NCBI GenBank assembly: GCA_027486765.1
Contig: JAIXOO010000193.1
Coordinates: forward strand, 1-43,222
Source: Saprospiraceae bacterium
Lineage (GTDB): Bacteria; Bacteroidota; Bacteroidia; Chitinophagales; Saprospiraceae
Length of the DNA: 43,222 nucleotides
Direction: 5' to 3'
The notes under the pieces are model-generated. The model searched no databases and was not told the origin of the DNA. It saw nothing but the letters and a program-made list of their open reading frames with translations. The translations under genes were made by a program, and so were the position numbers. Below, piece after piece: positions 16,848 through 24,953 of the stretch (position 1 is its first letter; each line of letters starts with the position of its first letter).

Positions 16848-18122
16848 ATGGAAGCCACACCATACCCTAAAATTCGTTGGACTGGCCTGCAAAAATTCAC
16901 CTTCCGCTTTCTGGCCGTTTATTTTGCGCTCCTGATCATCCCAGGTATTATTGGGCTGGCTTTGTCGAATTTTCCTGGCGACTATTGGTTCAAACTCATT
17001 CAGTGGACCGGCAAACACATCCTGCATATTCCTTACGACATCACAGTGCGACCCAATGGTAGTGGAGATACTACTTACAACTATGTTGAAGTTTTCCTGA
17101 ATTTTATTTTATCTATTCTGTTGGCACTGATTTGGAGCATTGTAGATCGGCACCGCAATGATTACCATAAATTGTACTACTGGTCGCGGGTGATGGTGCG
17201 TTACTACCTCTTTTACACCATGCTGCAGTATGGCTTCTTTAAGGTAATTCAACTGCAATTTCCCTTTCCTTCGCAGGGTGAACTGCTGCAAGCTTTGGGT
17301 GATTCCTCACCGATGGGGTTAGCCTGGAATTTTATGGGTTATTCCAAAGGGTACAATTTTTTTGTAGGCTTTTTAGAGGTGCTAGGCGGCTTTTTGCTGT
17401 GCTTTCGGCGTACGGCTACCCTTGGAGCTTTGATTGTGGTTGGGGTAATGAGCAATGTGGTGGCGATGAATTTTTGTTTTGATATCCCGGTCAAGTTGTA
17501 CTCGATGCACCTCGTCGGGATGGCTATATATGTATTGTGGCCCGACGCCATCCGATTGATCGATTTTTTGATCCTTAACGAACCCGTTTATGCCCGGCGC
17601 TTTATTGCGGTATTTTCGAGTGCTGGACTAAATCTGGCCCGTACCATTTTTAAAATTGTCTTCATCGGGGGACTGATGGTTTATGCCTTGATCCAATCCA
17701 AAGGGTATCAAAAGGAGTTTGGTGAAAAAGCGCCCAAGCCACCTTTGTATGGGATGTACGAAGTGGAAACTTTTGTCCACAATGGAGACACCCTGCCACC
17801 ATTACGTACCGATACTTCCCGTTGGCACAAGTTGATCATCAGTTACAAAGACCGTGCAATGGTCAAAATGGTCAGCGATAGTGTGCGGGGTTTTGAATTT
17901 GTGGTGGATGAAAAAAAGCAAAGCATTCAAATGTCGCCTCAGCGGGATACCCTGCAAAAAATTCAGCTGACTTACGAGCAACCCAGCAAAGGACAACTGA
18001 TTTTGCGGGGGCAATCCAAACGAGATACCTTATTGATCAAAATGCGGACGATAGACCGGAATTCGTTTCTGTTGGTCAATCGGGGATTTCATTGGATCAA
18101 TGAATTTCCGTTTAATCGGTAG
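16848..18122 (+). CDS. DoxX-like integral membrane protein with C-terminal soluble domain
   Basis: This 424-residue protein has about seven hydrophobic segments between residues 10 and 290. They include YYLFYTMLQYGFFKVIQLQF and a segment rich in Gly and Phe (FFVGFLEVLGGFLLCF) that resembles DoxX/DoxD membrane cores. The last 130 residues (from KPPLYGMYEVETF) are polar and probably form a beta-rich extracytoplasmic domain. No catalytic residue is evident. Similar Bacteroidota proteins are annotated only as DoxX-like or hypothetical. It converges with the MetZ-like gene, and an 11-bp hairpin covers the short gap. Confidence 0.6.
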   Translation: MEATPYPKIRWTGLQKFTFRFLAVYFALLIIPGIIGLALSNFPGDYWFKLIQWTGKHILHIPYDITVRPNGSGDTTYNYVEVFLNFILSILLALIWSIVDRHRNDYHKLYYWSRVMVRYYLFYTMLQYGFFKVIQLQFPFPSQGELLQALGDSSPMGLAWNFMGYSKGYNFFVGFLEVLGGFLLCFRRTATLGALIVVGVMSNVVAMNFCFDIPVKLYSMHLVGMAIYVLWPDAIRLIDFLILNEPVYARRFIAVFSSAGLNLARTIFKIVFIGGLMVYALIQSKGYQKEFGEKAPKPPLYGMYEVETFVHNGDTLPPLRTDTSRWHKLIISYKDRAMVKMVSDSVRGFEFVVDEKKQSIQMSPQRDTLQKIQLTYEQPSKGQLILRGQSKRDTLLIKMRTIDRNSFLLVNRGFHWINEFPFNR

Positions 18123-18149
18123 TAGAGACGTACGATCTTACGTCTCTAC
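18122..18149. terminator. Bidirectional hairpin between converging genes
   Basis: GTAGAGACGTA (18122-18132) and TACGTCTCTAC (18139-18149) form an 11-bp stem with a 6-nt loop. It starts at the last base of the DoxX-like gene and overlaps the TAG stop of the minus-strand PLP enzyme. The word ACGTCTCT also appears in the nested palindromes at 40299-40352. Confidence 0.6.
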
Positions 18150-19315
18150 GAATGTGACGCCAGCAAAGCCTGATCAATATCCGCAATGATATCATCCACG
18201 TGCTCCAATCCCACGGAGATTCGCACCGTGCCAGGATTGATGCCCACCGCAGCCCGCTCGGCCTCAGTCAACTTGCTGTGCGTAGTGGAAGCAGGGTGGG
18301 TTACAATGCTGCGCGTATCGCCCAGATTGGAAGAAAGGGAACACATTTTCACTGCGTTCAAAAAAGCCCGGCCTTGCTCTAATCCACCTTTTACCTCAAT
18401 GGTGACAATTCCGCCACCCATTTTCATTTGTTTGAGGGCAAGCTCATGCTGAGGGTGTGAAGGTAGGTACGGATAAATGGTTTTGGCCACTTCAGAGTGT
18501 TGCTCCAGGAATTGCGCCAATTTTAAGGCATTGCTGCAATGCCGTTCCATCCGTACGGCCAGGGTTTCCAAACTTTTGCTCAACACCCAGGCGTTGAATG
18601 GCGACATGGCTGGACCCGTGTGGCGACAAAAGAAACGGATGGGTTCGATGAATTCAGCTTTGCCCACCACAATCCCGCCGAGTACACGGCCCTGGCCATC
18701 CATCCACTTGGTAGCAGAATGTACAATCAAATCTGCGCCATAATCCGTAGGCGTTTGCAGACAAGGCGTGGCGAAACAATTGTCGATGTTGAAGATGATG
18801 CCGTGTTTTTTACACAATGCTCCGGCTTTTTCCAAATCAATCAGCGCCAGGCCAGGGTTGGATGGAGACTCCAGTACCAGCATTCGGGTAGTAGGTTGGA
18901 TGTGTTGTTCCCAGTTGTCGATGTCCTCGGGATCAACATAGGTATAAGTGATGCCCCACTTGGGGAAAATTTGGGTCAAAATCTGGTGGGTTGAGCCAAA
19001 AACGGCCCGGGAAGCCAAAACGTGATCGCCAGAACGCAACAAGGCTGCCATACTTGCAAATACGGCTGCCATCCCCGAGGCGGTAGCAAAACCCTCCTCA
19101 GCGCCTTCCAACTGGCACACTTTATTGATGAATTCGTCTACGCTGGGATTGTTGTAGCGAGAATAAATGATGTCGTCGTTCAAGCCGGCAAAGGTATCGG
19201 CCATCAGTTCCGCATTGGGAAAAGTGAAACTGGAGGTGAGGTACATCGCGGGGCTGTGCTCGCGGTAGTCGGTGCGGTCCATTTGCCCGCGGATAGCCAA
19301 AGTCTCTGAATGCAT
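18146..19315 (-). CDS. metZ: Trans-sulfuration PLP enzyme, O-succinylhomoserine sulfhydrylase-like
   Basis: This is a 389-residue Cys/Met-metabolism PLP enzyme. YSRYNNPS (51-58) binds phosphate from the neighbouring subunit, ASGMAA (79-84) is the cofactor loop, Asp178 (IDNCFATP) pairs with the pyridine nitrogen, and Lys203 in SATKW forms the Schiff base. It acts in homocysteine or cystathionine formation in the cytoplasm. The MetZ-like assignment rests on general sequence style, so cystathionine gamma-synthase or gamma-lyase cannot be excluded. The start at 19315 is chosen because the longer frame (to 19408) would translate hairpin element 5, which lies just 18 bp upstream. Confidence 0.85.
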   Translation of the reverse strand: MHSETLAIRGQMDRTDYREHSPAMYLTSSFTFPNAELMADTFAGLNDDIIYSRYNNPSVDEFINKVCQLEGAEEGFATASGMAAVFASMAALLRSGDHVLASRAVFGSTHQILTQIFPKWGITYTYVDPEDIDNWEQHIQPTTRMLVLESPSNPGLALIDLEKAGALCKKHGIIFNIDNCFATPCLQTPTDYGADLIVHSATKWMDGQGRVLGGIVVGKAEFIEPIRFFCRHTGPAMSPFNAWVLSKSLETLAVRMERHCSNALKLAQFLEQHSEVAKTIYPYLPSHPQHELALKQMKMGGGIVTIEVKGGLEQGRAFLNAVKMCSLSSNLGDTRSIVTHPASTTHSKLTEAERAAVGINPGTVRISVGLEHVDDIIADIDQALLASHS

Positions 19316-19332
19316 CTTAAAGTAATTTTTTC

Positions 19333-19448
19333 GGAGAGGTTGAGAAGTTGAGGAGTTGAGGAGTTGAGGAGTTGAGGAGTTGAGGCTACCGCAGAGACTT
19401 AGACGCAAGCAATCCTCAACTTCTCAACTCCTCAACTTCTCAACTTTT
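19333..19448. repeat. Iterated-word hairpin element 5 (period 8)
   Basis: The left arm has GTTGAGAA, four perfect GTTGAGGA copies (19347-19378) and a partial GTTGAGG. The right arm has CTCAAC, TTCTCAAC, TCCTCAAC, TTCTCAAC (19415-19444). The core holds GGCTACCGCA and CGCAAGC, words also seen in elements 1, 4 and 7. On the minus strand it forms the immediate 5' leader of the MetZ-like gene. The exact 8-bp array could vary in copy number. Confidence 0.9.
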
Positions 19449-19529
19449 CCATTCTCAAAGCCCAAAGAACCCATTTTTTTGGAACATGGGTTCCATTTTG
19501 ACCTGATTTTAGGAGAAATTTAAGACATG

Positions 19530-20420
19530 CTAGGCTTTAGGTTCATTGCCTGCGGCTTTGATGTTGACCAGTTTTTTCAACAAATCAAACCAAAATGGAG
19601 CACCAAGCGATACTGCCAGAGCGGTAACGATCCAGCCCAGGATTTTAACCACCCAATCGCTGGGCGTCATGCTTTGCAAATCTTCAGGATGCCAACCCAG
19701 GCCAAGCGGGGAATTGGCCTGCTGTAATTCATCCTGAATGAGGTGATTGACCTGATCCCATTGCTGTTGCACTGAGCCGCCGGTTTGGATGTCCAGCTCA
19801 TTTTTTTGGGCATATGCTTCGGCCATGGTCACAATTTCCTTGAGTTCTTCGGGATTGGATTCCAGGCGTTGGTACACGGAAATCGTGTCGGCATTGAAGA
19901 TGACGGCGACCACCAAACCAACAAAGGTGACTAAAATCTGGATGTTGCGCTTGTACCAGCCCGCCGCGCGGTCCATCACATCGTTGTACCAGCCCTGCAT
20001 TTTTTCTTTGAAGGCATCCAATTCATAGCCAGCATCATTGAGCAATTGTTTGAGCACCTGCTTGAGCTCTTCATTGGGGATTTCTTCAATTTTTTGCATC
20101 AGCTTACCCGCATCGTCACCCTTTAGGATGATGTCCATGACAATGGACTGGAAGTTTTGTGAACTGAGGTAGGAGGGGGGGCGGACTTTGGCATTACCAC
20201 GGTAGTTGCACAGTTGTTTGTACAGCGCATTGCCCTTAAATGCCTGGAATAGCTCACCCTGCGCTTGCCCATTGGCCAACATGTTTTTGATGGCTTTTTC
20301 CAGGTTCTGCCCACGCAGGGCCAGCATGGAAGAAATCAACTCCATAATGGTCGTCACCAACAGGCTCAACAACAAAAGCAAAAAAACGAGTCCAATGACT
20401 ACTTGAATCAGTCCGATCAT
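19530..20420 (-). CDS. Conserved-looking membrane protein of unknown function
   Basis: This 296-residue protein opens with a long membrane helix (about 3-33, very Leu-rich). Two more helices follow, near 162-178 (ILVTFVGLVVAVIF) and 250-268 (VVKILGWIVTALAVSLGAPF). Between them lies a charged helical region with PPSYLSSQNFQSIVMD and WYNDVMDRAAGWYKRN. The C-terminus (GAPFWFDLLKKLVNIKAAG) looks strongly constrained. I do not recognise a named family with a known role. It is co-directional with the MetZ-like gene downstream and with the large secreted paralog upstream (63-bp gap). Start ATG 20418-20420 immediately precedes the first helix. Confidence 0.75.
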   Translation of the reverse strand: MIGLIQVVIGLVFLLLLLSLLVTTIMELISSMLALRGQNLEKAIKNMLANGQAQGELFQAFKGNALYKQLCNYRGNAKVRPPSYLSSQNFQSIVMDIILKGDDAGKLMQKIEEIPNEELKQVLKQLLNDAGYELDAFKEKMQGWYNDVMDRAAGWYKRNIQILVTFVGLVVAVIFNADTISVYQRLESNPEELKEIVTMAEAYAQKNELDIQTGGSVQQQWDQVNHLIQDELQQANSPLGLGWHPEDLQSMTPSDWVVKILGWIVTALAVSLGAPFWFDLLKKLVNIKAAGNEPKA

Positions 20421-20483
20421 CGAATAAGGTTTTAGATGGGGGAAAGTTAATGTTTATCCTTTGTATTCGGTAGTGGGGAGCTT

Positions 20484-22634
20484 TTATTTTGGGGTGGCCG
20501 AGTTGTTGAGGTCACCGATTTTGACCGCAATGAAGTCAATTCTCCGACTTGTAGCGGGTATTTTGATCAAAACTCGGTTTGGCAAATACTTGGTAAGCGC
20601 CTCCTCAGGCTGATGGAATACATGGGCAGCGTCGATGAATCGCCAACTCGTATTGTTGGGGAATTTTGTTTCAAGATTGAGAATCACTTTGCGTAGTTGG
20701 AGTAGGTCTAAAGTGCTGATGTTTCCCGATTGGTTGATGTCCGCAGCAATGAACTGGTAGGGCGTTGTGAACACTTGTTTGCCCAAAATATGGCGTTGAA
20801 TTTGTAATAGGTCAAAGGTGGTGACGCCATTGGAGTGGTCGTCATTTTTTTCGGGGATGTAGTAAGTGTGGTCAAAGTCGTTGCGAAAGCGAACATAATG
20901 GGAAAAAAGACCATTTTCATTGACATAGACAAAAGGATCATATTGTTGATTAATGACTCTGACTTGGTAGGTTTTTAGCTGTTGTCCTTGTAAAGTGTTA
21001 ATTGATCCGGTTACTATGGTACCAATACTCGGTGGCTCACCCAAGCACCCAAATGTAAAACAAGCATTCAGGGTATCCCCAATTTCAGCAAAAGCAAAAT
21101 GTTCAGCAATGGGATTTGGCGAATTATCCTTCCAAACGTGAATTTTGATAAACAAGTATGGACTCCTATTTTCACAGCATTCATGGAAAATTACCTTCCG
21201 GGTCGAATCTGGAGCTTGTCTGGTACGGCCTAGAGAAGTCCGGGTTAAGGCACTTCTTCCCCAAAGATCAACCTTGTCGCTGGTATCCAGACAGGAGTAA
21301 AAAGGGCTTTTTACCAGATCAGAAACTTTGATTTCACCGATGCCATTGTTGCTATAACCATTGGCTTCTGCTCCTGGCTTCAACTTGATGAAGCTGGAAT
21401 AGCTATGTTGATAAGTGGTGAAATAGGGGGGTAAAGCACTAAGAAACAATCTTCTACTTTCTTTATAGCTTGAACCATCAGGGAAAGTGGCAGACACTTC
21501 GATGAACAATGAATCTCCAAAATCCGCGCAGACCAGTGGGATCGAGTCGAGATAAGGGCTTAGTGTAGATGAACCGTTCGCTTGAAAGTATTCTCCCTCG
21601 TCCTCAATATCCCCATCCAAATTCCAATCATAACCATCTAGTTTAGATAGCATGCCATCAGCGTTGCGGTCAAAACCAAGCTCTACCCACTGTTTTATTT
21701 CGCTGGGGCGAATACTGCGCCGTATTTTAAATGACGTGGCTTTGGGAACTTGTGGTGATTTTAACAATTGCCTGGCTGGAATCAAAGGTCTAAACCCAGT
21801 GAATGCTTGAAATAAATGGTACGCTAATGAATCCCTAAATTTTATTGTGGCTTGATTTTGCCCGCAGCTTCCACTTGTATCAACGAGTTCTACCCAGGCT
21901 TGACAAGAACCTACCGGTAAAGAATCTTTCCAGACAAAAACGGTCAATAAGGTTTTTGAATGCTCCTTACAATTCAAGGTAATGCTCCTTTTATTGGGAT
22001 CTAGATATTTTTTTGGCGAGGATACATACCACGGTTCAACACTGAATTTATCTAATGCCTCCAAACCAATGGTATCACTGTAATCCTGGCCGACGCAACG
22101 CTCGTAAACATTGCCTCTAATCAGCTCTTTAGCCTGAATGGTAATGCTGGAATCTCCTGGAGGTAGTTGGAATTTTAAATTGGATTTGCACCAAGGCGAA
22201 ACTAATTTTACCTCTCTCAACCTGAGCATTTTTTGGATATGGTACACCTCCTTATTGTGGTCTATTCCTCTCGCTTCGATGTAAATGGACTGATTCCCTT
22301 TGCAGGGGTATAATTCAAGATAATAGCCCCAAGGTGAAAATTTTTCATTGTCAATCAGTTCAAACCCATCCTTTTCATTGAGCAAATTATCCTGATTTAA
22401 GTCATAGCCTCGTTGGAAAAAGTAATTTTCGTCTGCTTCGTCCACCAGCCTACGGACATTCAAATTAGCCAAATTGCTGAAAACGAGGTCTTCAACTTCA
22501 ATGAATGAAGCTCTGTTACTCAGATAGGAAGTTAAAGAATCCACAAATCGAATGTACCCGTCTTGAGCTTTTCCACTCGTACCAAGGGCTAAAAACACCA
22601 GTGCCAGAACGGCAGATGAGGAACATTTTTTCAT
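20484..22634 (-). CDS. Secreted protein with EF-hand-like loops and C-terminal dockerin-like region (paralog A)
   Basis: This 716-residue protein has a 24-residue signal peptide. Calcium-loop-like segments recur: DLNQDNLLNEKDG (78-90), DRNADGMLSKLDGYD (about 325), and the dockerin-like pair TTFDLLQIQRHILG and DINQSGNISTLDLLQLR (about 600-650). The terminal motif KIGDLNNSA is typical of Saprospiraceae secreted proteins. An internal duplication is visible: both halves carry a VRR..V/I segment, an acidic loop and a CADF/PC strand region. It ends without an obvious type IX CTD sorting domain. Paralog B lies 27 bp upstream on the same strand, so the pair is a tandem duplication. The function is unknown; adhesion or surface assembly is plausible. 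Confidence 0.8.
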   Translation of the reverse strand: MKKCSSSAVLALVFLALGTSGKAQDGYIRFVDSLTSYLSNRASFIEVEDLVFSNLANLNVRRLVDEADENYFFQRGYDLNQDNLLNEKDGFELIDNEKFSPWGYYLELYPCKGNQSIYIEARGIDHNKEVYHIQKMLRLREVKLVSPWCKSNLKFQLPPGDSSITIQAKELIRGNVYERCVGQDYSDTIGLEALDKFSVEPWYVSSPKKYLDPNKRSITLNCKEHSKTLLTVFVWKDSLPVGSCQAWVELVDTSGSCGQNQATIKFRDSLAYHLFQAFTGFRPLIPARQLLKSPQVPKATSFKIRRSIRPSEIKQWVELGFDRNADGMLSKLDGYDWNLDGDIEDEGEYFQANGSSTLSPYLDSIPLVCADFGDSLFIEVSATFPDGSSYKESRRLFLSALPPYFTTYQHSYSSFIKLKPGAEANGYSNNGIGEIKVSDLVKSPFYSCLDTSDKVDLWGRSALTRTSLGRTRQAPDSTRKVIFHECCENRSPYLFIKIHVWKDNSPNPIAEHFAFAEIGDTLNACFTFGCLGEPPSIGTIVTGSINTLQGQQLKTYQVRVINQQYDPFVYVNENGLFSHYVRFRNDFDHTYYIPEKNDDHSNGVTTFDLLQIQRHILGKQVFTTPYQFIAADINQSGNISTLDLLQLRKVILNLETKFPNNTSWRFIDAAHVFHQPEEALTKYLPNRVLIKIPATSRRIDFIAVKIGDLNNSATPK

Positions 22635-22661
22635 GGGAGAAACAGTTTTGGGATGAAAAAA

Positions 22662-24767
22662 TTATTTAGAAGGGTTTGCTGAATTGTTGAGGTCGCCGAT
22701 TTTGATGCCAATAAATGCTACGTTGCGAATACCATTTAATGGACCAATTCGGATTGTTTCAGGCCAATACTCTCTTAACGGATCAGTCGGGTTTTGAAAA
22801 ATATGATCTACCGCTATGAAACGCCAACTGCTGTTGTTGGCAAAGTTGGCATCGATACCCAGAATAACCTTACGCAACTGGATCAAGTCCAAAGTGGTAA
22901 TGGTCCCGGAGCGATTGATGTCCGCCGCAATGTATTGGTAGGGCGAGTCAAAGGTTTTGATGTTGAGGATGTGTCTATGGATTTGGATCAGGTCGAAGGT
23001 GCTGACGCCGTTGAGCGGGTCGGTGGTTTTGCTGGGGGTGATGAGGTAGTAAGGAGATCGAGGCCATCCCAAAAACCACTCATGGTAAGAAAAAGTCCCT
23101 TCGGCGAAAGTTGTGTAATTGCCCGTAGCGCCATCTAAATCATCGATCTTGACATTGGTACCAGAAATAGGAAGTCCATTCTGGCTGACTATTTTACCCT
23201 TGATGATTCTAGCTGGGCCACAAGAAAAATCGGATGGGCAGTAGTGCTTTTCATCGAATACTTCAACGTATGCGATAATGTTTCCCACGGCTACACTTGT
23301 CCTATCCTTTCGAACTTGGATGCTCAACAAAATTACTTTATTGGCATCACAACACTCTAGTTCAATATTTTGCTGAAACGAATCGATAGTGGAACCAAGT
23401 CGCTTAATATTTGGGATTAAGGTCTTTCTACCCCAAAAATCGGCAATCCCATTTCCTTCGGAGCAGGTATAACAAGGGCCTTTTAAAAATTCTTGAACCT
23501 TGAGTGGTTCGAATAAATATTCTCCCTGAGTCCCCCCTTTTAAAGTGAGTATTTTAGTGATGCCGATATGGGTTTCAACAAAAAGGCCAGGGTTGAATAG
23601 TTTGAACCATTGTTGCGTATCCACAGTCACCATTGTATCAACTCCTCTGACTTCAATGAACAAAGAATCACTAAAATCAGCGCAAAATACATGCAGGGAA
23701 TCCAAAAATGGACTCAGTACAAAATCACTTTCTTGCCGCACCTCGAAACCATCCAGTTCGTTCAGTTGGCCATCCTGGTTTTGGTCATAACCCAACAGGA
23801 GCCAAGGGGCTAAATTCGCTTTTCGGATCGAGCGACGTACTTTAAAGTTCTTAAATTGTGCAAATGAAAAACCTCGGGACAATAAGTTTTTTGCATGGGT
23901 TAGTGGCCGAGGCTGGGCAAAGGTTTTTTGTAAAATTAGCTCCAACGAATCATTCAACCTAATCATGGGCTTGGGGGCGGGGCAGATTTCAATGCTGTCC
24001 AATACTTCGATTGTGGTGATACAACGACTAAAATTCCCCGCCTTGTCCCAGGCAAACACACTGATTGGAATGACCAAGCCGATGTGGTTGCAATTCAATT
24101 CAAAGTACTGTTGCGTAGAATCAGGTGTCCGTCGATAATATTCGTTGTACCAGGGTTCCAGGCTGATTTTTTTGACCAAGGGCGCCAATAAGGTATCCCG
24201 TGGAAGAACCATTTGATAGCAATCATCATACACATCGCCGAGAACTAAATCTGATGCATCAATTGTCAAACTAGCCTCTTTTTGCGTTAAATATACTTTG
24301 AAAGGTGCGGTGCAAGTGATGCTGCGTAGTCCTCGATCGCGTAGTGTGAGCAGCTTTTGCAAATACACGGGCATACTATCCTTTCCCCAAGCCCGTACCT
24401 CAAAATAAAAGGGCTCCTTCTCCCCACACGGCATCGTCTCTATGTAGGAATTCCAGGGAGAAAACTTCTCGCCGTCAACGCTTTCAAAGCCATCCAATTG
24501 ATTGAGCAAGCCATCTTTATTGAGGTCGTACCCATTTTGTAGGTAAATGGCTTCGTGAGCTGAATCAACTGCGCGGCGAATATTGAGCTTGCTCAAATTA
24601 GTTTGAACCAGGGACTCTACGTCAAGGATTGTTCGGTAAGCATGTGCCTGGAGGACAATATTTTCCAGGTTTTCCCCAAAGCGGATGTACCCTTCTTGAG
24701 CTGATCCAATTTTGTAAAAAAATAAAAATACCAGTGCCAGAACGGCGATGGAGGAATAATTTTTCAT
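22662..24767 (-). CDS. Secreted protein with EF-hand-like loops and C-terminal dockerin-like region (paralog B)
   Basis: This is a 701-residue paralog of the downstream gene with the same order: signal peptide (ending GSAQ), loop DLNKDGLLNQLDGFE, second module with DQNQDGQLNELDGFE, a CxxC-containing segment (CYTCSEG), then the dockerin-like STFDLIQIHRHILN and DINRSGTITTLDLIQLR. It ends in KIGDLNNSANPSK. The ATG at 24767 (MKNYSSIAVLALVF) is preferred over the frame opening at 24842, because it starts the signal peptide exactly as in paralog A. Two such genes 27 bp apart suggest a recent duplication and a shared transcript. No cohesin-like partner is recognised in the window. Confidence 0.8.
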   Translation of the reverse strand: MKNYSSIAVLALVFLFFYKIGSAQEGYIRFGENLENIVLQAHAYRTILDVESLVQTNLSKLNIRRAVDSAHEAIYLQNGYDLNKDGLLNQLDGFESVDGEKFSPWNSYIETMPCGEKEPFYFEVRAWGKDSMPVYLQKLLTLRDRGLRSITCTAPFKVYLTQKEASLTIDASDLVLGDVYDDCYQMVLPRDTLLAPLVKKISLEPWYNEYYRRTPDSTQQYFELNCNHIGLVIPISVFAWDKAGNFSRCITTIEVLDSIEICPAPKPMIRLNDSLELILQKTFAQPRPLTHAKNLLSRGFSFAQFKNFKVRRSIRKANLAPWLLLGYDQNQDGQLNELDGFEVRQESDFVLSPFLDSLHVFCADFSDSLFIEVRGVDTMVTVDTQQWFKLFNPGLFVETHIGITKILTLKGGTQGEYLFEPLKVQEFLKGPCYTCSEGNGIADFWGRKTLIPNIKRLGSTIDSFQQNIELECCDANKVILLSIQVRKDRTSVAVGNIIAYVEVFDEKHYCPSDFSCGPARIIKGKIVSQNGLPISGTNVKIDDLDGATGNYTTFAEGTFSYHEWFLGWPRSPYYLITPSKTTDPLNGVSTFDLIQIHRHILNIKTFDSPYQYIAADINRSGTITTLDLIQLRKVILGIDANFANNSSWRFIAVDHIFQNPTDPLREYWPETIRIGPLNGIRNVAFIGIKIGDLNNSANPSK

Positions 24768-24887
24768 GGGACTATGGTCTAATCTGTTAAAAATAAGGAG
24801 TAAAAATAAAAGGTCGACCTTAACGATAATATGATGTTGCAAAAATAAAAGAAAGTACGAATATCAAATGTTAAATTTTATACAAGC

Positions 24888-24951
24888 AGGTTCCAAATTC
24901 CAGGATTCAGAGGACACCCCTGGAACCCTGGAACCTGGAACCCTGGAACCT
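24888..24951. repeat. Iterated-word hairpin element 6 (CCTGGAAC)
   Basis: The right arm has CCTGGAAC at 24919-24926 and 24927-24934, CTGGAAC at 24935-24941 and CCTGGAAC at 24942-24949. The left arm, AGGTTCCAAATTCCAGG (24888-24904), is complementary to it. The element lies between the S9 peptidase stop (3 bp away) and paralog B on the same strand. It has the same iterated-arm design as the other elements but no GGCT-type core. Confidence 0.75.
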
Positions 24952-24953
24952 TT

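Noticed and set aside
19339..19444. CRISPR array suggested by regular GTTGAGGA copies
   Set aside because: The units are 8 bp, directly adjacent without spacers, and mirrored as an inverted copy. This is a hairpin arm, not repeats with spacers.
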